A stretch of DNA of 7,268 bases from Rubritepida sp. (GTDB lineage Bacteria > Pseudomonadota > Alphaproteobacteria > Acetobacterales > Acetobacteraceae), in assembly GCA_007129145.1 (NCBI GenBank), contig SKWC01000373.1, positions 1-7,268 of the forward strand. The letters run 5' to 3'. The position numbers and the translations under genes are program-made. The notes beneath the pieces were generated by a model, which saw nothing but the letters and a program-made list of their open reading frames with translations, searched no databases and was not told the origin of the DNA. Positions 1 to 6,302 of this stretch are shown piece after piece. The number at the start of each line of letters is the position of its first letter. The stretch's first letter is position 1.

Positions 1-575
1 CCCACCGCCAGCAGCGTCAGCACCGCCGCCCCGGCCAGCATGGCCATCTGCCAGCCGATGGATTGCGCCAGCGGCGGCAGCACCAGCCCCGCCAGCGCGA
101 GGCCCAGCGGCACGCCCATCTGCTTCACCGAAAAGACCAGGTTGCGCCGGCTGGCCGGCGCAAGCCGCCCCAGCAATTGCGCGGCCGCCGGGTTGGTCAG
201 CCCGTAGGCCGCGCCCAGCAGCGCGGATGCAGGCAGCGCCCAGATCCAATGCGCCAGCGCCAGCATCTCGACGCCCAGCGCGGCGCAGAGCAGCGCGATC
301 TGCGTCGTGCGCACCGGCCCGACCCGGCGCAGCAGCGGCCCCCCGAAGCCGGAGGACAGCGCCGCGAACACATAGAGCAGCGCGACCTGGTAGCCGATCA
401 TCGCGATCGGCAGCCCGAAATCCGGTGCCGCCAGCGCCACCAGCACCGGCAGGGAGTACACGGCGAAGGTGGCGAGGCCCTGCGCCGTGCCGGTCACCGC
501 CAGCGCCATCGCCAGCCCCGCCTCGCGCGCCTGCGCCAAATGCCCGTCCCCCGCAGTGTTCCCGACTTGATTCAT
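1..575 (-). CDS. MFS transporter, N-terminal half (runs off the left edge)
   Basis: Reading the minus strand from ATG at 575-573 gives 191 uninterrupted codons to the window edge, so the C-terminal half is missing. The protein is strongly hydrophobic, with about six membrane segments near residues 21-50, 54-76, 90-109, 111-131, 152-170 and 174-191. That matches the first six-helix bundle of a 12-helix major facilitator. The loop after helix 2 (GGPLLRRVGPVRT, 78-90) is a divergent form of the MFS loop 2-3 motif. The stretch RRNLVFSVKQMGVPLG (143-158) resembles what I recall of cyanate-permease-like or uncharacterised MFS proteins. The gene diverges from the MaoC/CoA-transferase cluster, so import of that pathway's acid is a reasonable inference, but substrate specificity is not visible. 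No strong Shine-Dalgarno sequence precedes the start, which is therefore less certain than the reading frame. Confidence 0.85.
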   Translation of the reverse strand, partial: MNQVGNTAGDGHLAQAREAGLAMALAVTGTAQGLATFAVYSLPVLVALAAPDFGLPIAMIGYQVALLYVFAALSSGFGGPLLRRVGPVRTTQIALLCAALGVEMLALAHWIWALPASALLGAAYGLTNPAAAQLLGRLAPASRRNLVFSVKQMGVPLGLALAGLVLPPLAQSIGWQMAMLAGAAVLTLLAV

Positions 576-637
576 GATGCGGCCACCCGCAGCCTCGCGC
601 CAAGCGCAGGACGCCCCCCATCCCCGGAGGAAAACGC

Positions 638-1111
638 ATGACACACCCGCCCGCAGCGCCCACCAGGGGCAACTTCCTGGAGGATTTCCACCCGGGCCAG
701 CGCTTCGACCACTGGCCGGGCCGCACCATCACCGAGGCGGACAACATCCAGTTCAGCCTGATGACCATGAACCAGCACCCGATGCATTGCGACCACGCCT
801 TCTCGGCGCGCTCGGAATTCGGCAAGCCGCTGGTCAATTCGGCGCTGACGCTGGCCATCGTCACCGGAATGACGGTGAACGATATCTCCTTCAACGCCAT
901 CGCCAATCTGGGTTGGACCGACATCAAGCTGGTCGCGCCCGTCTTCCCCGGCGACACCATCTATGCCCGCACCGAGGTGCTGGCGGTGCGCCGCAGCGCC
1001 TCGCGCCCGCACCAGGGGATCGTGACCACCCGCACCGAGGGCTTCAAGGCCGATGGCACGGTGTTCCTGAGCTTCGAGCGCGCCTCGCTGATGGCGGAGC
1101 GGCCGAAATGA
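638..1111 (+). CDS. MaoC-like hot-dog hydratase (R-specific enoyl-CoA hydratase type)
   Basis: A 157-residue single hot-dog protein, expected to add water to, or remove it from, a CoA thioester in the cytoplasm. The start has an ideal ribosome binding site, GGAGG at 626-630, seven bases before ATG. Residues 28-50 carry the MaoC hydratase signature: GRTITEAD (28-35), then NQHPMH (45-50), which aligns with the usual D-x-N-P-x-H. H50 matches the catalytic His, but the usual Asp is Asn45 and the usual Asn is His47. PLVNS (64-68), NLGW (90-93) and PVFPGDTIYA (101-110) resemble, from memory, the subgroup that includes mycobacterial Rv2499c and itaconyl-CoA or methylglutaconyl-CoA-type hydratases. 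That subgroup often lies beside CoA-transferase, acyl-CoA dehydrogenase and CitE-like lyase genes. The stop overlaps the start of the CoA-transferase gene (ATGA), so the two are translationally linked. Family assignment is firm; the substrate is not known. Confidence 0.9.
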   Translation: MTHPPAAPTRGNFLEDFHPGQRFDHWPGRTITEADNIQFSLMTMNQHPMHCDHAFSARSEFGKPLVNSALTLAIVTGMTVNDISFNAIANLGWTDIKLVAPVFPGDTIYARTEVLAVRRSASRPHQGIVTTRTEGFKADGTVFLSFERASLMAERPK

Positions 1112-2307
1112 CCCGCCCGCTGCCGCTGGACGGCGTGACGGTCCTCAGCATCGAGCAATATGGCGCGGGCCCCTTCGGCACCACCGTGCTGGCCGACATG
1201 GGCGCCGAGGTGGTGAAGATCGAGAACCCGGCCGAGGGCGGCGATGTGGCGCGCAGCGTCGGCCCCTACTGGTTCGGCGAGGGCGACAGCCACTTCTACC
1301 AGTCCTTCGGCCGCAACAAGCGCAGCCTGACGCTGAACCTCAAGCACCCCGAGGGCCAGCGCCTGCTGCGCGAGATGGCGCGCCACGCGGATGCGGTGTT
1401 CAACAATCTGCGCGGCGACCTGCCGGCCAAGCTCGGCCTGGACTACGCATCGCTCAGCGCGGTGAACCCGGCCATCGTCTGCGCCCATCTCTCGGCCTAT
1501 GGGCGCGAGGGCTCGCGCGCCGCCTGGCCGGGCTATGACTACCTGATGCAGGCCGAGGCCGGCTACTGCATGCTGACCGGCGAGCCCGACGGGCCGCCCG
1601 CCCGTGCCGGCCTGTCGCTCGTGGACATGATGACCGGCGTGCTGGCCAGCTTCGCCCTGGTCTCGGGGCTGATCGGCGCGCGCAACACGGGCAAGGGCAT
1701 GGATGTGGATGTGTCACTGTTCGACACGGCGCTGCACAACCTCGGCTACCTGGCGGTCTGGGCGCTGAACGGCGGCCACGCCCAGGGGCGGGAGCCGCGC
1801 GGGGCGCATCCCTCGCTGGGGCCCACGCAGATCTACCCGACGGCCGATGGCTGGCTCTTCACCATGTGCAACAAGGAGAAGTTCTTCCCCTTGATCGCGG
1901 CGCGCATGGGCCATCCCGAATGGGCCGAGGACCCGCGCTTCAGCAGTTTCCGCGGCCGGCTGGAGAACCGCGCCGCGCTGACCGAGATCATGGACGCCGT
2001 CTTTCGCACCCGGCCCACCGCGCATTGGCTGGAGGCCTTCGCGGGCGTGGTGCCGGCCGCCCCCGTGCTGGATGTGGAGCAGGCGCTGCACACGGATTTC
2101 GTGGCCGAGCGCGGCGCCGTGCAGGATTTCGCCCGCCGCGAGGGCGGCCCCACGGTGCGGATGCTGGCCGGGCCGGTGCGGGTGAACGGCGAATTGCCGC
2201 CGACCATCGCCTCGCCCCGGCTGGGCGAGGCGACCGAGGAGATGCTGGGCCGCATCGGCGTGGACCCCGCTTCGGTGGCGGCCCTGCGCGCCAAGGGCGT
2301 GGTGTGA
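1108..2307 (+). CDS. CaiB/BaiF family (class III) CoA-transferase
   Basis: A 399-residue protein, the usual length for the formyl-CoA/carnitine CoA-transferase family. It moves CoA between acyl groups and probably activates the acid handled by the neighbouring enzymes. The start at 1108 is chosen because it forms an ATGA overlap with the MaoC gene and places LPLDGVTVLSIEQYGAGP at the N-terminus, as in the family; the frame is open farther upstream but that reading lies over the MaoC gene. Family marks are ADMGAEVVKIENP (29-41), NKRSLTLNLKHPEG (70-83), PGYDYLMQAEAG (141-152) and GLSLVDMMTG (168-177). Asp173 is the expected residue that forms the acyl and CoA thioester intermediates. The C-terminal part, from about GPTQIYPTADGWLF onward, matches the smaller domain of the interlocked dimer. 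Donor and acceptor cannot be read from the sequence; succinyl-CoA or an internal exchange is possible. Confidence 0.95.
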   Translation: MTRPLPLDGVTVLSIEQYGAGPFGTTVLADMGAEVVKIENPAEGGDVARSVGPYWFGEGDSHFYQSFGRNKRSLTLNLKHPEGQRLLREMARHADAVFNNLRGDLPAKLGLDYASLSAVNPAIVCAHLSAYGREGSRAAWPGYDYLMQAEAGYCMLTGEPDGPPARAGLSLVDMMTGVLASFALVSGLIGARNTGKGMDVDVSLFDTALHNLGYLAVWALNGGHAQGREPRGAHPSLGPTQIYPTADGWLFTMCNKEKFFPLIAARMGHPEWAEDPRFSSFRGRLENRAALTEIMDAVFRTRPTAHWLEAFAGVVPAAPVLDVEQALHTDFVAERGAVQDFARREGGPTVRMLAGPVRVNGELPPTIASPRLGEATEEMLGRIGVDPASVAALRAKGVV

Positions 2308-2316
2308 TTCCGCGCT

Positions 2317-2368
2317 TGGCCTGACCCCGCCTCCGGGCGCAACCTGCGTCCGGAGGAAACGGAGGCCA
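2317..2368 (+). promoter_or_regulatory. Structured junction with two Shine-Dalgarno copies before the acyl-CoA dehydrogenase
   Basis: The 65-bp spacer can fold into a 12-bp hairpin: 2330-2341 pairs with 2345-2356 around a 3-base loop, perfect except for one G-U pair (2337/2349). Its 3' arm contains the first GGAGG (2352-2356), which is 16 bases from ATG 2373 and too far to act directly. A second GGAGG (2361-2365) stands at the ideal 7-base spacing. It is partly covered by an outer helix, 2317-2322 (TGGCCT) with 2363-2368 (AGGCCA). No T-run follows, so this is not a typical intrinsic terminator. It may tune translation of the dehydrogenase or stabilise an mRNA end. The pairing is seen directly; a regulatory role is inferred. 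Confidence 0.5.
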
Positions 2369-2372
2369 GGCC

Positions 2373-4058
2373 ATGAACATCGCCATCACGGGGGCGCGCG
2401 CGCCCACGGGACCGGATGCCGTGCCCGACGCGGCGGGCGCCAATCTCTGGCGCGCCGACCCTGCCTTCGCCCGGCTGCTGCCGCTCTATTTGCCGCCGGA
2501 CCTCATGGCCCGGCTGCTCCCCGAGCTGGACCGGCTGGGCGGGCTGGCGGGCGGCGCGCTGGATGCGCTGGCCATGACCGCAGACCGCAACCCGCCCGCG
2601 CTGCACCACCGCTCGCGCCGCGGCGAGGAGGCGCAGGCCATCGAATACCACCCCGCCTATCGCGAAATGGAGCGCCTGGCCTTCGGGGAGTTCGGCCTGG
2701 CCGCCATGAGCCACCGCCCCGGCGTGTTCGGCTGGCCCGAGCCGCTGCCGCCGGCCGCCAAATACGCGCTGACCTACCTCTTCGCGCAGGCCGAGTTCGG
2801 GCTGCTCTGCCCGCTGTCCATGACCGACAGCCTGGCGCGCACGCTGCGCCGCTACGGCCGGCCCGAACTGGTGGAGAAATACCTGCCCCTGCTGACCAGC
2901 CAGGACCTCGATGCGCTGCACCAGGGGGCCATGTTCATGACCGAGCAGGGCGCGGGTAGCGACATCGCCAACACCGCCGTCCTGGCCGAGCCGCGCAACG
3001 ACGGCACCCATGCGCTGTTCGGCGACAAGTGGTTCTGTTCGAACCCCGATGCGGAACTCGCGCTGGTGCTGGCGCGCATCCCCGATGGGCCCGCGGGGCT
3101 GAAGGGGGTGGGGCTGTTCCTACTGCCGCGCACCCTGCCCGATGGTTCGCCCAACGCGCTGCGCATCGTGCGGCTGAAGGACAAGCTCGGCACCCGCAGC
3201 ATGGCCAGCGGCGAGGTGCGGATGGAGGGCGCCCGCGCCTGGCTGATCGGCGATCCCGAGGCCGGCTTCAGGCAGATGGCCGACATGGTGAACAACTCGC
3301 GCCTGTCGAACGGCGTGCGGGCGGCGGGGATGATGCGCCGCGCCGTCTTCGAGGCCTTGCATGTGGCGCGCAACCGCCAGGCCTTCGGCCGGCGCCTCAT
3401 CGAGATGCCGCTGATGCGCCGGCAGCTGGCCAAGATGCTGATGCGCGCCGAACAGGCCCGCGCCATGGTCTTCGCCACCGCCGAGGCGTTGCGCCGCGCC
3501 GATGCCGGCGAGGATGCCGCGCGGCCCTTGCTGCGCATCCTCACGCCGCTGCTGAAATACCGCGCCTGCCGCGACGCGAGGCAGGTGGTGGGCGATGCGA
3601 TGGAGGTGCGCGGCGGCTGCGGCTACATCGAGGAATGGCCCGAGGCCAAGCTGCTGCGTGACTGCCACCTGGGCTCGATCTGGGAGGGCACCAGCAACAT
3701 CGTGGCCCTGGATGTGCTGCGCGCGGCCAGGCGCGAGGCGGCGCTGGGTCCGCTGCTCGATCATGTGCGCGGCCTGCTGGCCGAGGCGCCGCTGGATGGC
3801 GCGGCGGCCCTGCTGCCGCGCGTGGAAGCCCTGGTGCATCGGGCCATGGATGACGAGGCGCTGGCCCGCGGCGCGGCCGGCGCGCTGTATCATCTGGCCA
3901 GCGCGGCCGTGATGGCCTGGGAGGGTGCGCGCACCCATGACCCGCACCGCCCCGCGCTGGCCGCGATGGTGCTGCGCCACCGCCTGATGCCCCGCGATCC
4001 GCTGGACGCTTCCGATCCCGACGCGCCGCTGCTGGCGGAGGTGCTGGCAGCGGCCTGA
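2373..4058 (+). CDS. AidB-like acyl-CoA dehydrogenase family flavoprotein
   Basis: A 561-residue protein, much longer than ordinary acyl-CoA dehydrogenases (about 380-400) and close to the AidB subfamily (about 540). It should bind FAD and either oxidise an acyl-CoA to the 2-enoyl-CoA or have an AidB-like role. Residues 1-130 form the AidB-type N-terminal extension. MTEQGAGSDIANT (189-201) and DKWFCSN (218-224) are the flavin/substrate loops. LKDKLGTRSMASGEV (268-282) is a typical AidB/ACAD segment. RNRQAFGRRL (333-342) is the C-terminal domain signature. GGCGYIEEWPEAKLLRD (414-430) leads to IWEGTSNI (436-443), where Glu438 aligns with the catalytic base of medium/short-chain enzymes. E. coli AidB binds DNA and responds to alkylation, but the CoA-transferase and MaoC neighbours argue here for acid catabolism. 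The start is supported by GGAGG at 2361-2365. Substrate and any DNA binding are unknown. Confidence 0.93.
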   Translation: MNIAITGARAPTGPDAVPDAAGANLWRADPAFARLLPLYLPPDLMARLLPELDRLGGLAGGALDALAMTADRNPPALHHRSRRGEEAQAIEYHPAYREMERLAFGEFGLAAMSHRPGVFGWPEPLPPAAKYALTYLFAQAEFGLLCPLSMTDSLARTLRRYGRPELVEKYLPLLTSQDLDALHQGAMFMTEQGAGSDIANTAVLAEPRNDGTHALFGDKWFCSNPDAELALVLARIPDGPAGLKGVGLFLLPRTLPDGSPNALRIVRLKDKLGTRSMASGEVRMEGARAWLIGDPEAGFRQMADMVNNSRLSNGVRAAGMMRRAVFEALHVARNRQAFGRRLIEMPLMRRQLAKMLMRAEQARAMVFATAEALRRADAGEDAARPLLRILTPLLKYRACRDARQVVGDAMEVRGGCGYIEEWPEAKLLRDCHLGSIWEGTSNIVALDVLRAARREAALGPLLDHVRGLLAEAPLDGAAALLPRVEALVHRAMDDEALARGAAGALYHLASAAVMAWEGARTHDPHRPALAAMVLRHRLMPRDPLDASDPDAPLLAEVLAAA

Positions 4059-4066
4059 CCCCTGTC

Positions 4067-4084
4067 GGTTGCGTCGCCGCAACC
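4067..4084 (+). terminator. Hairpin after the acyl-CoA dehydrogenase gene
   Basis: A perfect 7-bp inverted repeat, GGTTGCG (4067-4073) and CGCAACC (4078-4084), encloses a 4-base loop 8 bases after the dehydrogenase stop and 33 bases before the next start. No T-tract follows, so it is only terminator-like. It may mark the end of the catabolic transcript or protect its 3' end. The following gene has its own ribosome binding site but no promoter that I can recognise. Confidence 0.4.
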
Positions 4085-4117
4085 TATCTCCAATGCGAAA
4101 TTCAGGGAGAGATCGTC

Positions 4118-5098
4118 ATGACCACCGCCCGCCGCCAGCTCTTCGCCGGCTCCGCCCTCGTGGCCAGCGCCCTCGCGCTGCCCGCCTCGGTCCAGGCCCA
4201 GGCCCCCGCCGCCAGCGGCCAGGCTCCCAGTGGCCAGGCCCCCGGTTTCTACCGCTTCCGCCTGGGGGATTTCACCGTCACCACCGTGCACGACGGTTCC
4301 TTCCGCCGCCCCGTGGAGGGCTTCGTGCGCGACGTGCCGACCGCCGAGGTGCAGGATCTCCTGGCCGGCCAGGGCCTCCCGCGCGAGACGCTGACCGTGC
4401 CCTTCACCATCACCTTCGTGCAGACCCCGCGCGGGCTGATCGCCTTCGACGCCGGCACCGGCGGGCAGATGGCCCCCACCGCGGGGCAGATGATGGGCAA
4501 CATGCGCGCCGCCGGCCTCGACCCAGCCGCCGTCACCGCCGTGGTGGTCAGCCATTTCCATGGCGACCACATCACCGGCCTGACCACCGCCCAGGACGAG
4601 GTGGTGTTCCCCAATGCCGAGGTGATCGTCCCCGCCGCCGAATGGGCCTTCTGGACGGATGAGGCGAATGCCGCCCGCGCGCCGCAGGCCCAGCGCGGCA
4701 CCTTCGCCAACACCGCGCGCCGCTTCGCGCCCTATCGCGCGCGCATCCGGCAGATCGCCGATGGCGCGGAGGTGCTGCCGGGCATCCGGGCGGTCGCGGC
4801 TTACGGCCACACCCCGGGCCACACCATCTACCATGTGGCCGATGGCGGGGCGCAGATGATGTTCCTGGCCGACCTCACCAACCGGCCGGAGGTGAACGCC
4901 ATGCGCCCCGACTGGCGGATCGTCTTCGACATGGACGGCGCCATGGCGACCGAGACCCGCCGGCGCATCCTGGACCGCGTCTCCAGCGAGGGCATGCTGG
5001 TGACCGGCTATCACTTCCCCTTTCCGGCGCGCGGCACCTTCCTGCGCACGGAGCACGGCTACCGCTTCGCACCGGCTGACTGGTCCGGGGTGGTGTAA
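4118..5098 (+). CDS. Exported metallo-beta-lactamase-fold hydrolase
   Basis: A 326-residue MBL-fold metallohydrolase with a probable Tat signal peptide. The N-terminus ARRQLF (4-9) is followed by an Ala/Leu-rich stretch (10-22) and likely AxA-type cleavage after A27 or A29, so it should act in the periplasm. A Pro/Ala/Gly/Gln linker with SGQAP repeated (33-42) follows. The dinuclear metal site looks complete: SHFHGDH (145-151, giving His146, His148, Asp150, His151), His235 in GHTPGHT (230-236), Asp252 in FLADLTN (249-255) and His299 in GYHFPFPARG (297-306). The layout resembles quorum-quenching lactonase, methyl parathion hydrolase-like and other uncharacterised periplasmic MBL proteins, and I cannot choose between them. 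AGGGAGAG at 4104-4111 precedes the ATG by six bases. It lies between two hairpins and is probably its own unit or only loosely tied to the acyl-CoA genes. Confidence 0.93.
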   Translation: MTTARRQLFAGSALVASALALPASVQAQAPAASGQAPSGQAPGFYRFRLGDFTVTTVHDGSFRRPVEGFVRDVPTAEVQDLLAGQGLPRETLTVPFTITFVQTPRGLIAFDAGTGGQMAPTAGQMMGNMRAAGLDPAAVTAVVVSHFHGDHITGLTTAQDEVVFPNAEVIVPAAEWAFWTDEANAARAPQAQRGTFANTARRFAPYRARIRQIADGAEVLPGIRAVAAYGHTPGHTIYHVADGGAQMMFLADLTNRPEVNAMRPDWRIVFDMDGAMATETRRRILDRVSSEGMLVTGYHFPFPARGTFLRTEHGYRFAPADWSGVV

Positions 5099-5105
5099 AC
5101 CCCGC

Positions 5106-5151
5106 CCGGGCGTGGCATGCTGTGGCGAAAGCCCGCCGCAGCCACGCCCGG
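5106..5151 (+). terminator. Long hairpin after the MBL hydrolase gene
   Basis: A perfect 11-bp inverted repeat, CCGGGCGTGGC (5106-5116) and GCCACGCCCGG (5141-5151), starts 8 bases after the hydrolase stop. Its loop forms a second 7-bp helix, 5121-5127 with 5134-5140, containing one G-U pair. The whole is an 18-bp stem with a 4-base bulge (5117-5120). No T-run follows, so it may be a terminator of atypical form, a transcript-stabilising structure or a dispersed palindromic repeat. It covers the upstream ATG at 5117 in the next gene's frame, which argues for the later start at 5180. Confidence 0.55.
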
Positions 5152-5179
5152 AGGCGGCGGCATCGCAGAAGAGGATGGC

Positions 5180-5749
5180 ATGTCGGACCGCATTTTCGAG
5201 GATCGCCGCACGGCGCTGGAGGAGGCGTTCTTCGCCAAGCAGAACGCCGAACTTCTGCAGAAGCTGCGCGAATCCGAGCAGAAGAGCACCTCGCGCGGGG
5301 CGCTGTCGCTGGCCTCCGGCATCACGGATGAGGCGGTGCTGGACGAGGTGCTGGCCCTTGGCGTCAGCGCCGAAACCTGGGCGGCCTTCTCCATCGCGCC
5401 GCTGGTGCTGGTGGCCTGGGCCGATGGGGACATCCAGCTGCAGGAACGCGCGGCCGTCCTGGCCGGCGCAGAGAAGGCAGGCATCATGCCCGGCGACACC
5501 GCCCATGCGCTGCTGGACCAGTGGCTGGCCGAGGCGCCCGGTCCCGCCCTGCTGAATGCCTGGAAGGCCTACACCGCCGCGCTGACCGCGCAGATGACGC
5601 CCACCGCGCGTGGCGCGCTGCGCCAGTCCATGCTGGCGCAGACCGAGAAGGTGGCCGATGCGGCGGGCGGAATCCTGGGCCTGGGCAACCGCATCTCCGC
5701 GCCCGAGCGCGCCGTGATGCAGGACATGGCCGGCGCCTTCGGCGACTGA
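5180..5749 (+). CDS. TerB-like (tellurite resistance TerB-fold) small protein, function unknown
   Basis: A 189-residue protein without signal peptide or membrane segment, so probably cytoplasmic. The ATG at 5180 is chosen over one at 5117 because GAGG (5171-5174) lies five bases upstream and the longer reading would run through the hairpin at 5106-5151. Residues 8-35 are charged and helical, possibly coiled. PLVLVAWADGDIQLQERAAV (74-93) matches the TerB-type pattern of a hydrophobic helix, then D-G-x-I-x-x-x-E, then a second helix. LGNRISAPERAVMQDMAG (168-185) looks like a weaker second copy, as in the all-helical TerB fold that binds metal ions in some members. No other ter genes are nearby, so tellurite resistance should not be assumed. 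It is convergent with moaB. The gene call is firm; the fold assignment is moderate and rests on the motif alone. Confidence 0.78.
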   Translation: MSDRIFEDRRTALEEAFFAKQNAELLQKLRESEQKSTSRGALSLASGITDEAVLDEVLALGVSAETWAAFSIAPLVLVAWADGDIQLQERAAVLAGAEKAGIMPGDTAHALLDQWLAEAPGPALLNAWKAYTAALTAQMTPTARGALRQSMLAQTEKVADAAGGILGLGNRISAPERAVMQDMAGAFGD

Positions 5750-5752
5750 ACC

Positions 5753-5773
5753 GGGGCGGGTTCAGCCCGCCTT
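5753..5773. terminator. Compact hairpin between convergent genes
   Basis: GGCGGG (5755-5760) pairs with CCCGCC (5766-5771) around a 5-base loop, extendable by two G-U pairs at the base. It begins four bases after the TerB-like gene's stop and overlaps the last codons of moaB on the other strand. The position suits a shared bidirectional terminator, although the T-tract is only two bases long. Confidence 0.5.
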
Positions 5774-6301
5774 CAGATGCTCCTGCAGCCTGGGCATCAG
5801 CTCCACCAGGTTGCAGGGGCGGTGGCGCGCATCCAGCTGGAACAGCAGGATGTCGTCCCAGGCATCCTTCACCGCGCCCGTGCTGCCCGGAAGGGCGAAC
5901 AGATAGGTGCCGCCCGCCACGCCGCCGATGGCGCGCGACTGGATCGTGGAGGTGCCGATCTTCGAGTAGCTCAGCATCCGGAACAGCTCCCCGAAGCCCT
6001 CGATCTGCTTCTCCAGCACGCGCTGGAAGGCTTCGGGCGTCACGTCGCGGCCGGTGATGCCGGTGCCGCCCGTCGTGATCACGCAATCCACCATGGGATC
6101 GGCGATCCAGCCGCGCAGCCGCGTCTCGATCAGCGCGGCATCGTCGCGGCAGATGGCGCGGTCGGCCAGCACATGTCCGGCCTCGGTTATGCGCGCGGCC
6201 AGGGTGTCGCCCGAGCGGTCGGAGGCGAGGTCCCGCGTGTCGGAGACCGTGAGGATGGCGATGCGCACCGGCAGGAAGGTGCGGGAGGGGTCTATCGGCA
6301 T
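5762..6301 (-). CDS. moaB: Molybdenum cofactor biosynthesis protein MoaB
   Basis: A 179-residue MoaB/MogA-fold protein, near the 170 residues of E. coli MoaB. It binds molybdopterin and, in organisms that use MoaB in place of MogA, adenylylates it before metal insertion. VRIAILTVSDTRD (12-24) starts the fold and SGDTLA (30-35) follows. TTGGTGITGRDVTPEA (76-91) is the signature pterin-binding loop, with Asp86 and Glu90 as the conserved acidic residues. ELFRMLSYSKIGTSTIQSRA (105-124), ALPGSTGAVKDAWD (136-149) and HRPCNLVELMPRL (160-172) are typical of MoaB rather than MogA. The gene lies 5 bp after the lytic transglycosylase stop, with GAGG just before ATG inside a small stem-loop. No molybdoenzyme or other moa gene is in view, so the pairing with a murein enzyme looks positional rather than functional. 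Confidence 0.93.
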   Translation of the reverse strand: MPIDPSRTFLPVRIAILTVSDTRDLASDRSGDTLAARITEAGHVLADRAICRDDAALIETRLRGWIADPMVDCVITTGGTGITGRDVTPEAFQRVLEKQIEGFGELFRMLSYSKIGTSTIQSRAIGGVAGGTYLFALPGSTGAVKDAWDDILLFQLDARHRPCNLVELMPRLQEHLKAG

Positions 6302-6302
6302 G

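Noticed and set aside
576..637. A divergent promoter and operator between the MFS and MaoC genes
   Set aside because: A promoter is expected in this spacer, but I could find no convincing -35/-10 pair or clean operator palindrome to place.
63..641. A 192-codon plus-strand frame across the MFS gene
   Set aside because: The Arg/Gln/His-rich translation has no domain, while the opposite strand encodes a clear membrane transporter.
574..1107. Upstream extension of the CoA-transferase frame to 574
   Set aside because: The extension overlies the MaoC gene in another frame and reads as low-complexity sequence. The family N-terminus begins at 1108.
1833..3011. A 392-codon minus-strand open frame opposite the CoA-transferase and dehydrogenase genes
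   Set aside because: It is antisense to two well-supported genes, shows no recognisable motif and has the same GC-driven composition.
4067..4117. A sigma-70 promoter before the MBL gene (TTGCGT and TATCTC-like boxes)
   Set aside because: The spacing between the boxes is about 10 bases, too short, and the first box is part of the hairpin.
5117..5179. Earlier ATG for the TerB-like gene at 5117
   Set aside because: It sits in the bulge of the long hairpin, has no good ribosome binding site and would add a Pro/Gly/Ala-rich stretch. ATG 5180 has GAGG at proper spacing.
3890..5506. A 538-codon minus-strand open frame opposite the dehydrogenase end, MBL gene and TerB-like gene
   Set aside because: It crosses two gene junctions and lies antisense to genes with clear family motifs. 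Its His/Gly/Arg-rich low-complexity translation is typical of shadow frames in GC-rich DNA.
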